A DNA stretch of 64,000 nt, taken from NCBI GenBank assembly GCA_032622095.1, contig CP136069.1, positions 9,378,036-9,442,035 of the forward strand, given 5' to 3'. Each line of letters opens with the position of its first letter. Within the stretch, counting starts at the first letter, position 1. The DNA is from Siphonodentalium dalli. Its lineage: Eukaryota > Mollusca > Scaphopoda > Gadilida > Siphonodentaliidae. Shown here piece after piece: positions 53,301 to 64,000 of this stretch. The notes below the pieces were generated by a model, which searched no databases, had not been told where the DNA came from, and saw only the letters and a program-made list of their open reading frames with translations. The position numbers and the translations under genes were made by a program.

Positions 53301-56300
53301 ACACACTGTATTACTGTCACATCATTGGGAGGTATAGGTATAGAGTAGATAAACACACTGTATTACTGTCTCATCATTGGGAGGTATAGGTATAGAGTAG
53401 ATAAACACACTGTATTACTGTCTCATCATTGGGAGTTATAGGTATAGAGTAGATAAACACACTGTATTACTGTCACATCATTGGGAGGTATAGGTATAGA
53501 GTAGATAAACACACTGTATTACTGTCTCATCATTGGGAGTTATAGGTATAGAGTAGATAAACACACTGTATTACTGTCTCATCATTGGGAGTTATAGGTA
53601 TAGAGTAGATAAACACACTGTATTACTGTCACATCATTGGGAGGTATAGGTATAGAGTAGATAAATACACTGTATTACTGTCTCATCATTGGGAGTTATA
53701 GGTATAGAGTAGATAAACACACTGTATTACTGTCACATCATTGGGAGGTATAGGTATAGAGTAGATAAACACACTGTATTACTGTCTCATCATTGGGAGG
53801 TATAGGTATAGAGTAGATAAACACACTGTATTACTGTCACATCATTGGGAGGTATAGGTATAGAGTAGATAAACACACTGTATTACTGTCTCATCATTGG
53901 GAGGTATAGGTATAGAGTAGATAAACACACTGTATTACTGTCACATCATTGGGAGGTATAGGTATAGAGTAGATAAACACACTGTATTACTGTCACATCA
54001 TTGGGAGTTATAGGTATAGAGTAGATAAACACACTGTATTACTGTCTCATCATTGGGAGGTATACGTATAGAGTAGATAAACACACTGTATTACTGTCTC
54101 ATCATTGGGAGGTATAGGTATAGAGTAGATAAACACACTGTATTACTGTCACATCATTGGGAGTTATAGGTATAGAGTAGATAAATACACTGTATTACTG
54201 TCTCATCATTAGGAGTTATACGTATAGAGTAGATAAATACACTGTATTACTGTCTCATCATTGGGAGGTATAGGTATAGAGTAGATAAACACACTGTATT
54301 ACTGTCACATCATTGGGAGTTATAGGTATAGAGTAGATAAACACACTGTATTACTGTCTCATCATTGGGAGGTATAGGTATAGCATAGATAAATACACTG
54401 TATTACTGTCTCATCATTGGGAGTTATAGGTATAGAGTAGATAAACACACTGTATTACTGTCACATCATTGGGAGTTATAGGTATAGAGTAGATAAATAC
54501 ACTGTATTACTGTCACATCATTGGGAGTTATAGGTATAGAGTAGATAAATACACTGTATTACTGTCACATCATTGGGAGTTATAGGTATAGAGTAGATAA
54601 ATACACTGTATTACTGTCTCATCATTGGGAGGTATAGGTATAGAGTAGATAAATACACTGTATTACTGTCTCATCATTGGGAGGTATAGGTATAGAGTAG
54701 ATAAATACACTGTATTACTGTCTCATCATTGGGAGGTATAGGTATAGAGTAGATAAACACACTGTATTACTGTCTCATCATTGGGAGTTATAGGTATAGA
54801 GTAGATAAACACACTGTATTACTGTCACATCATTGGGAGTTATAGGTATAGAGTAGATAAACACACTGTATTACTGTCACATCATTGGGAGTTATAGGTA
54901 TAGAGTAGATAAACACACTGTATTACTGTCTCATCATTGGGAGTTATAGGTATAGAGTAGATAAATACACTGTATTACTGTCACATCATTGGGAGGTATA
55001 GGTATAGAGTAGATAAATACACTGTATTACTGTCTCATCATTGGGAGTTATAGGTATAGAGTAGATAAACACACTGTATTACTGTCTCATCATTGGGAGT
55101 TATAGGTATAGAGTAGATAAACACACTGTATTACTGTCTCATCATTGGGAGTTATAGGTATAGAGTAGATAAATACACTGTATTACTGTCTCATCATTGG
55201 GAGTTATAGGTATAGAGTAGATAAACACACTGTATTACTGTCACATCATTGGGAGTTATAGGTATAGAGTAGATAAATACACTGTATTACTGTCTCATCA
55301 TTGGGAGGTATAGGTATAGAGTAGATAAACACACTGTATTACTGTCTCATCATTGGGAGTTATAGGTATAGAGTAGATAAACACACTGTATTACTGTCAC
55401 ATCATTAGGAGGTATAGGTATAGAGTAGATAAACACACTGTATTACTGTCTCATCATTGGGAGTTATAGGTATAGAGTAGATAAATACACTGTATTACTG
55501 TCTCATCATTGGGAGGTATAGGTATAGAGTAGATAAATACACTGTATTACTGTCACATCATTGGGAGTTATAGGTATAGAGTAGATAAACACACTGTATT
55601 ACTGTCACATCATTGGGAGGTATAGGTATAGAGTAGATAAACACACTGTATTACTGTCTCATCATTGGGAGTTATAGGTATAGAGTAGATAAATACACTG
55701 TATTACTGTCTCATCATTGGGAGGTATAGGTATAGAGTAGATAAATACACTGTATTACTGTCTCATCATTGGGAGGTATAGGTATAGAGTAGATAAATAC
55801 ACTGTATTACTGTCTCATCATTGGGAGTTATAGGTATAGAGTAGATAAATACACTGTATTACTGTCTCATCATTGGGAGGTATAGGTATAGAGTAGATAA
55901 ACACACTGTATTACTGTCACATCATTGGGAGGTATAGAGTAGATAAATACACTGTATTACTGTCTCATCATTGGGAGTTATAGGTATAGAGTAGATAAAC
56001 ACACTGTATTACTGTCTCATCATTGGGAGTTATAGGTATAGAGTAGATAAACACACTGTATTACTGTCACATCATTAGGAGGTATAGGTATAGAGTAGAT
56101 AAACACACTGTATTACTGTCTCATCATTGGGAGTTATAGGTATAGAGTAGATAAACACACTGTATTACTGTCTCATCATTGGGAGTTATAGGTATAGAGT
56201 AGATAAACACACTGTATTACTGTCACATCATTAGGAGGTATAGGTATAGAGTAGATAAACACACTGTATTACTGTCTCATCATTGGGAGTTATAGGTATA

Positions 56301-59300
56301 GAGTAGATAAATACACTGTATTACTGTCTCATCATTGGGAGTTATAGGTATAGAGTAGATAAATACACTGTATTACTGTCTCATCATTGGGAGTTATACG
56401 TATAGAGTAGATAAATACACTGTATTACTGTCTCATCATTGGGAGTTATAGGTATAGAGTAGATAAACACACTGTATTACTGTCTCATCATTGGGAGGTA
56501 TAGGTATAGAGTAGATAAATACACTGTATTACTGTCTCATCATTGGGAGGTATAGGTATAGAGTAGATAAATACACTGTATTACTGTCTCATCATTGGGA
56601 GTTATAGGTATAGAGTAGATAAATACACTGTATTACTGTCATATCATTGGGAGTTATAGGTATAGAGTAGATAAACACACTGTATTACTGTCACATCATT
56701 GGGAGTTATAGGTATAGAGTAGATAAATACACTGTATTACTGTCTCATCATTGGGAGTTATAGGTATAGAGTAGATAAATACACTGTATTACTGTCTCAT
56801 CATTGGGAGTTATAGGTATAGAGTAGATAAACACACTGTATTACTGTCTCATCATTGGGAGGTATAGGTATAGAGTAGATAAATACACTGTATTACTGTC
56901 TCATCATTGGGAGTTATAGGTATAGAGTAGATAAATACACTGTATTACTGTCATATCATTGGGAGTTATAGGTATAGAGTAGATAAACACACTGTATTAC
57001 TGTCACATCATTGGGAGTTATAGGTATAGAGTAGATAAATACACTGTATTACTGTCACATCATTGGGAGTTATAGGTATAGAGTAGATAAACACACTGTA
57101 TTACTGTCACATCATTGGGAGTTATAGGTATAGAGTAGATAAATACACTGTATTACTGTCTCATCATTGGGAGTTATAGGTATAGAGTAGATAAACACAC
57201 TGTATTACTGTCACATCATTAGGAGTTATAGGTATAGAGTAGATAAACACACTGTATTACTGTCTCATCATTGGGAGGTATAGCATAGATAAATACACTG
57301 TATTACTGTCACATCATTAGGAGTTATAGGTATAGAGTAGATAAACACACTGTATTACTGTCTCATCATTGGGAGTTATAGGTATAGAGTAGATAAATAC
57401 ACTGTATTGCTGTCACATCATTGGGAGGTATAGGTATAGCGTAGATAAATACACTGTATTACTGTCTCATCATTGGGAGTTATAGGTATAGAGTAGATAA
57501 ATACACTGTATTACTGTCACATCATTGGGAGGTATAGGTATAGAGTAGATAAACACACTGTATTACTGTCTCATCATTGGGAGTTATAGGTATAGAGTAG
57601 ATAAATACACTGTATTACTGTCACATCATTGGGAGGTATAGGTATAGAGTAGATAAACACACTGTATTACTGTCTCATCATTGGGAGTTATAGGTATAGA
57701 GTAGATAAACACACTGTATTACTGTCACATCATTGGGAGTTATAGGTATAGAGTAGATAAATACACTGTATTACTGTCACATCATTAGGAGTTATAGGTA
57801 TAGAGTAGATAAACACACTGTATTACTGTCACATCATTGGGAGTTATAGGTATAGAGTAGATAAATACACTGTATTACTGTCACATCATTAGGAGTTATA
57901 GGTATAGAGTAGATAAACACACTGTATTACTGTCTCATCATTGGGAGGTATAGGTATAGAGTAGATAAACACACTGTATTACTGTCTCATCATTGGGAGG
58001 TATAGAGTAGATAAATACACTGTATTACTGTCTCATCATTGGGAGGTATAGGTATAGAGTAGATAAACACACTGTATTACTGTCTCATCATTGGGAGTTA
58101 TAGGTATAGAGTAGATAAACACACTGTATTACTGTCTCATCATTGGGAGGTATAGGTATAGAGTAGATAAACACACTGTATTACTGTCTCATCATTGGGA
58201 GTTATAGGTATAGAGTAGATAAACACACTGTATTACTGTCTCATCATTGGGAGTTATAGGTATAGAGTAGATAAACACACTGTATTACTGTCTCATCATT
58301 GGGAGGTATAGAGTAGATAAACACACTGTATTACTGTCACATCATTGGGAGGTATACGTATAGAGTAGATAAATACACTGTATTACTGTCTCATCATTGG
58401 GAGTTATAGGTATAGAGTAGATAAACACACTGTATTACTGTCACATCATTAGGAGTTATACGTATAGAGTAGATAAACACACTGTATTACTGTCTCATCA
58501 TTGGGAGGTATAGAGTAGATAAACACACTGTATTACTGTCTCATCATTAGGAGTTATAGGTATAGAGTAGATAAACACACTGTATTACTGTCACATCATT
58601 GGGAGGTATACGTATAGAGTAGATAAATACACTGTATTACTGTCTCATCATTGGGAGTTATAGGTATAGAGTAGATAAACACACTGTATTACTGTCTCAT
58701 CATTGGGAGTTATAGGTATAGAGTAGATAAATACACTGTATTACTGTCACATCATTGGGAGTTATAGGTATAGAGTAGATAAATACACTGTATTACTGTC
58801 ACATCATTAGGAGGTATAGGTATAGAGTAGATAAATACACTGTATTACTGTCACATCATTGGGAGTTATAGGTATAGAGTAGATAAATACACTGTATTAC
58901 TGTCACATCATTGGGAGGTATAGGTATAGAGTAGATAAATACACTGTATTACTGTCTCATCATTGGGAGGTATAGGTATAGAGTAGATAAATGCACTGTA
59001 TTACTGTCTCATCATTGGGAGTTATAGGTATAGAGTAGATAAATACACTGTATTACTGTCACATCATTAGGAGTTATAGGTATAGAGTAGATAAACACAC
59101 TGTATTACTGTCTCATCATTGGGAGTTATAGGTATAGAGTAGATAAATACACTGTATTACTGTCACATCATTAGGAGTTATAGGTATAGAGTAGATAAAT
59201 ACACTGTATTACTGTCACATCATTGGGAGGTATAGCATAGATAAACACACTGTATTACTGTCTCATCATTGGGAGTTATAGGTATAGAGTATATAAACAC

Positions 59301-62300
59301 ACTGTATTACTGTCACATCATTAGGAGTTATAGGTATAGAGTAGATAAACACACTGTATTACTGTCACATCATTGGGAGGTATACGTATAGAGTAGATAA
59401 ATACACTGTATTACTGTCACATCATTAGGAGTTATAGGTATAGAGTAGATAAATACACTGTATTACTGTCACATCATTGGGAGTTATAGGTATAGAGTAG
59501 ATAAACACACTGTATTACTGTCACATCATTGGGAGTTATAGGTATAGAGTAGATAAACACACTGTATTACTGTCTCATCATTGGGAGGTATAGGTATAGA
59601 GTAGATAAATACACTGTATTACTGTCACATCATTGGGAGTTATAGGTATAGAGTAGATAAACACACTGTATTACTGTCTCATCATTGGGAGTTATAGGTA
59701 TAGAGTAGATAAATACACTGTATTACTGTCTCATCATTGGGAGGTATAGGTATAGAGTAGATAAATACACTGTATTACTGTCTCATCATTAGGAGTTATA
59801 GGTATAGAGTAGATAAACACACTGTATTACTGTCACATCATTGGGAGGTATACGTATAGAGTAGATAAATACACTGTATTACTGTCTCATCATTAGGAGT
59901 TATATGTATAGAGTAGATAAACACACTGTATTACTGTCTCATCATTGGGAGGTATAGGTATAGAGTAGATAAACACACTGTATTACTGTCACATCATTAG
60001 GAGTTATAGGTATAGAGTAGATAAACACACTGTATTACTGTCACATCATTGGGAGGTATAGGTATAGAGTAGATAAATACACTGTATTACTGTCACATCA
60101 TTAGGAGTTATAGGTATAGAGTAGATAAACACACTGTATTACTGTCACATCATTGGGAGGTATACGTATAGAGTAGATAAACACACTGTATTACTGTCAC
60201 ATCATTGGGAGGTATAGGTATAGAGTAGATAAACACACTGTATTACTGTCACATCATTGGGAGTTATAGGTATAGAGTAGATAAACACACTGTATTACTG
60301 TCTCATCATTGGGAGTTATAGGTATAGAGTAGATAAACACACTGTATTACTGTCTCATCATTGGGAGTTATAGGTATAGAGTAGATAAATACACTGTATT
60401 ACTGTCTCATCATTGGGAGTTATAGGTATAGAGTAGATAAACACACTGTATTACTGTCTCATCATTGGGAGGTATAGGTATAGAGTAGATAAATACACTG
60501 TATTACTGTCTCATCATTGGGAGTTATAGGTATAGAGTAGATAAACACACTGTATTACTGTCTCATCATTGGGAGGTATAGGTATAGAGTAGATAAATAC
60601 ACTGTATTACTGTCTCATCATTGGGAGTTATAGGTATAGAGTAGATAAATACACTGTATTACTGTCTCATCATTGGGAGTTATAGGTATAGAGTAGATAA
60701 ACACACTGTATTACTGTCTCATCATTGGGAGGTATAGGTATAGCATAGATAAACACACTGTATTACTGTCACATCATTGGGAGTTATAGGTATAGAGTAG
60801 ATAAATACACTGTATTACTGTCACATCATTGGGAGTTATAGGTATAGAGTAGATAAACACACTGTATTACTGTCTCATCATTGGGAGGTATAGGTATAGC
60901 GTAGATAAATACACTGTATTACTGTCTCATCATTGGGAGTTATAGGTATAGAGTAGATAAATACACTGTATTACTGTCTCATCATTGGGAGTTATAGGTA
61001 TAGAGTAGATAAATACACTGTATTACTGTCTCATCATTGGGAGTTATAGGTATAGAGTAGATAAACACACTGTATTACTGTCTCATCATTGGGAGGTATA
61101 GGTATAGAGTAGATAAATACACTGTATTACTGTCTCATCATTGGGAGTTATAGGTATAGAGTAGATAAATACACTGTATTACTGTCACATCATTGGGAGT
61201 TATAGGTATAGAGTAGATAAACACACTGTATTACTGTCTCATCATTGGGAGGTATAGGTATAGAGTAGATAAATACACTGTATTACTGTCTCATCATTGG
61301 GAGGTATAGGTATAGAGTAGATAAATACACTGTATTACTGTCTCATCATTGGGAGTTATAGGTATAGAGTAGATAAATACACTGTATTACTGTCACATCA
61401 TTGGGAGTTATAGGTATAGAGTAGATAAACACACTGTATTACTGTCTCATCATTGGGAGTTATAGGTATAGAGTAGATAAATACACTGTATTACTGTCTC
61501 ATCATTGGGAGTTATAGGTATAGAGTAGATAAATACACTGTATTACTGTCACATCATTGGGAGTTATAGGTATAGAGTAGATAAACACACTGTATTACTG
61601 TCTCATCATTGGGAGTTATAGGTATAGAGTAGATAAACACACTGTATTACTGTCTCATCATTGGGAGTTATAGGTATAGAGTAGATAAATACACTGTATT
61701 ACTGTCTCATCATTGGGAGGTATACGTATAGAGTAGATAAATACACTGTATTACTGTCACATCATTGGGAGTTATAGGTATAGAGTAGATAAACACACTG
61801 TATTACTGTCACATCATTGGGAGGTATAGGTATAGAGTAGATAAATACACTGTATTACTGTCTCATCATTGGGAGTTATAGGTATAGAGTAGATAAACAC
61901 ACTGTATTACTGTCACATCATTGGGAGGTATAGGTATAGAGTAGATAAATACACTGTATTACTGTCACATCATTGGGAGTTATAGGTATAGAGTAGATAA
62001 ACACACTGTATTACTGTCACATCATTGGGAGTTATAGGTATAGAGTAGATAAACACACTGTATTACTGTCACATCATTGGGAGTTATAGGTATAGAGTAG
62101 ATAAACACACTGTATTACTGTCTCATCATTGGGAGTTATAGGTATAGAGTAGATAAATACACTGTATTACTGTCTCATCATTGGGAGGTATAGGTATAGA
62201 GTAGATAAATACACTGTATTACTGTCTCATCATTGGGAGTTATAGGTATAGAGTAGATAAATACACTGTATTACTGTCACATCATTGGGAGGTATAGGTA

Positions 62301-63717
62301 TAGAGTAGATAAATACACTGTATTACTGTCTCATCATTGGGAGGTATAGGTATAGAGTAGATAAATACACTGTATTACTGTCTCATCATTGGGAGGTATA
62401 GGTATAGAGTAGATAAATACACTGTATTACTGTCTCATCATTGGGAGTTATAGGTATAGAGTAGATAAACACACTGTATTACTGTCACATCATTGGGAGT
62501 TATAGGTATAGAGTAGATAAACACACTGTATTACTGTCTCATCATTGGGAGGTATAGGTATAGAGTAGATAAATACACTGTATTACTGTCTCATCATTGG
62601 GAGGTATAGGTATAGAGTAGATAAATACACTGTATTACTGTCACATCATTGGGAGTTATAGGTATAGAGTAGATAAACACACTGTATTACTGTCTCATCA
62701 TTGGGAGGTATAGGTATAGAGTAGATAAATACACTGTATTACTGTCTCATCATTGGGAGGTATAGGTATAGAGTAGATAAATACACTGTATTACTGTCTC
62801 ATCATTGGGAGGTATACGTATAGAGTAGATAAACACACTGTATTACTGTCTCATCATTGGGAGTTATAGGTATAGAGTAGATAAACACACTGTATTACTG
62901 TCACATCATTGGGAGTTATAGGTATAGCGTAGATAAACACACTGTATTACTGTCTCATCATTGGGAGTTATAGGTATAGAGTAGATAAACACACTGTATT
63001 ACTGTCTCATCATTGGGAGGTATAGGTATAGAGTAGATAAATACACTGTATTACTGTCTCATCATTGGGAGTTATAGGTATAGAGTAGATAAATACACTG
63101 TATTACTGTCTCATCATTGGGAGGTATAGGTATAGAGTAGATAAATACACTGTATTACTGTCTCATCATTGGGAGTTATAGGTATAGAGTAGATAAATAC
63201 ACTGTATTACTGTCTCATCATTGGGAGTTATAGGTATAGAGTAGATAAACACACTGTATTACTGTCTCATCATTGGGAGTTATAGGTATAGCGTAGATAA
63301 ACACACTGTATTACTGTCTCATCATTGGGAGTTATAGGTATAGAGTAGATAAACACACTGTATTACTGTCTCATCATTGGGAGGTATAGGTATAGAGTAG
63401 ATAAATACACTGTATTACTGTCTCATCATTGGGAGTTATAGGTATAGAGTAGATAAATACACTGTATTACTGTCTCATCATTGGGAGTTATAGGTATAGA
63501 GTAGATAAATACACTGTATTACTGTCTCATCATTGGGAGGTATAGGTATAGAGTAGATAAACACACTGTATTACTGTCTCATCATTGGGAGGTATACGTA
63601 TAGAGTAGATAAACACACTGTATTACTGTCTCATCATTGGGAGGTATAGGTATAGAGTAGATAAATACACTGTATTACTGTCTCATCATTGGGAGGTATA
63701 GGTATAGAGTAGATAAA

Positions 63718-64000
63718 TACACTGTATTACTGTCACATCATTAGGAGTTATAGGTATAGAGTAGATAAACACACTGTATTACTGTCACATCATTAGGAGT
63801 TATAGGTATAGAGTAGATAAACACACTGTATTACTGTCACATCATTAGGAGTTATAGGTATAGAGTAGATAAACACACTGTATTACTGTCACATCATTAG
63901 GAGTTATAGGTATAGAGTAGATAAACACACTGTATTACTGTCACATCATTAGGAGTTATAGGTATAGAGTAGATAAACACACTGTATTACTGTCACATCA
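63718..64000. repeat. Homogeneous run of A18/A26/T31 monomers at right edge
   Basis: Monomers starting at 63,718, 63,770, 63,822, 63,874 and 63,926, plus a 23-bp partial at 63,978, share A18; the five complete ones also all have A26 and T31. The first has T1 and the rest C1, so the last four complete ones are identical. The combination is uncommon and dispersed elsewhere. The run is cut by the window edge, so its length is unknown. Confidence 0.9.

Larger units (their letters stand above)
42735..63597. repeat. Domain with scattered C36 monomers
   Basis: C at position 36 (TATACGTAT instead of TATAGGTAT) appears in 26 monomers in this interval, for example at 42,735, 43,255, 44,451, 44,503, 44,659, 46,115, 47,565, 47,721, 48,345, 54,065, 58,357, 59,385, 62,817 and 63,597. 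In the 42.7 kb to the left I found only two, at 19,200 and 36,946. The C36 monomers mix with both states of positions 1, 18 and 31, so the variant has been shuffled among backgrounds. A related T36 form (TATATGTAT) is at 59,905 and, outside this domain, at 31,468. Confidence 0.82.
1..64000. repeat. 52-bp satellite array, at least 1,243 monomers, no flanks
   Basis: The entire window is one head-to-tail array with every monomer in the same orientation. The period is 52 bp, with shorter forms of 46, 44 and 43 bp. My count of 1,243 complete monomers closes arithmetically: 1,243 x 52 minus 659 deleted bases equals 63,977, the start of the last partial monomer less one. The commonest monomer has 17 A, 18 T, 11 G and 6 C (33% GC) and no CpG. 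No gene can be supported. On the + strand each monomer has TAG or TAA at local positions 34, 40 and 49 (one frame) and 45 (another), and since 52 and 46 are both 1 modulo 3, the open frame closes in the next monomers. The minus strand also has recurring TGA and TAA. The + strand consensus has no ATG. Seen directly: repeat structure and lack of genes. Inferred: eukaryotic satellite DNA. Chromosomal location and function cannot be told, because the array continues past both ends. Confidence 0.98.

Noticed and set aside
1-64000. CRISPR array
   Set aside because: The repeat is directly abutting with no unique spacers, and no cas-like gene exists. Variation is a few fixed alleles, not unique spacers.
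1-64000. Tandem-repeat protein gene
   Set aside because: A coding repeat would have a period divisible by three. Here periods of 52 and 46 shift the frame, and stops occur in every monomer.
1-64000. Centromeric satellite with CENP-B boxes
   Set aside because: The CENP-B box core needs CpG-containing TTCG and CGGG elements, and the consensus has no CpG. A centromeric location is still possible but has no motif support.
1-64000. Telomeric or subtelomeric simple repeat
   Set aside because: No TTAGGG-type tandem runs. The single TTAGG in A26 monomers is one substitution in a 52-bp unit, not a telomere repeat.
1-64000. Assembly artefact made by looping over one repeat
   Set aside because: Block copies differ by private substitutions and by single missing monomers, and variants are zoned along the array, which a simple loop would not generate. 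Local collapse or expansion in near-identical blocks (for example 19,582-23,850) cannot be excluded from sequence alone.
1-64000. Minus-strand mini-ORF ATGATGAGACAG then TAA
   Set aside because: It is four codons long and present in T18 monomers only because of the repeat. There is no sign of selection for it.
1-64000. Naming the species or satellite family
   Set aside because: The monomer gives only a vague impression of animal, possibly fish, minisatellite DNA. I cannot support any name from the sequence.

Overview
The whole 64-kb window is a single uninterrupted head-to-tail satellite (minisatellite-type) array. The basic monomer is 52 bp. Taking the first base of the window as monomer position 1, I count 1,243 complete monomers plus a 23-bp partial monomer at the right edge. 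By eye, 1,136 are 52 bp, 100 are 46 bp, four are 44 bp and three are 43 bp; these sum exactly to the 63,977 bp before the final partial monomer. No unique DNA, gene, RNA gene, transposon or flank is visible, and the array runs off both ends. The organism cannot be named. A homogenised, nested tandem array of this size, with a monomer lacking CpG, fits a eukaryotic genome with CpG methylation (an animal or plant heterochromatic, subtelomeric or large intronic/intergenic satellite) read through by long-read assembly. Nothing looks bacterial or viral.

Almost all variation falls at a few monomer positions: 1 (T/C), 18 (T/A, sometimes with C19 to T), 26 (G/A), 31 (T/G), 36 (G/C), 43-44 (AG/CG/TG/CA), and presence or absence of one of two tandem GGTATA-like hexamers at about positions 31-41. 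The array therefore reads as a string of variant monomers, and that string exposes a second level of structure: larger blocks duplicated in tandem.

Layout. 1-14,200 is rich in short monomers (67 of 104) and holds two large block duplications, 1,302-6,901 (about 2.9-kb period) and 8,464-13,948 (2,732-bp period). 14,200-19,600 is mostly full-length monomers with small variant clusters. 19,582-23,850 holds a 1,629-bp block repeated 2,640 bp away with one substitution. 26,439-28,013 and 29,546-31,274 hold smaller block duplications (offsets 866 and 1,068 bp). 33,351-34,130 alternates two monomer types in a 104-bp dimer. 34,911-35,611 has three 43-bp monomers. 39,932-41,671 is a multi-copy block with 514-, 468- and 260-bp steps. 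From 42.7 kb to 63.6 kb a C36 (CpG-creating) monomer is scattered through. The right edge, 63,718-64,000, is a homogeneous run of one monomer type.

There is no coding capacity. The period is 1 modulo 3 and every monomer carries stops, so every frame on both strands closes within about three monomers, and ATG is absent from the + strand consensus. The biology is that of satellite evolution: unequal exchange, replication slippage at the hexamer, block amplification and probably CpG decay. I found no hidden gene system.
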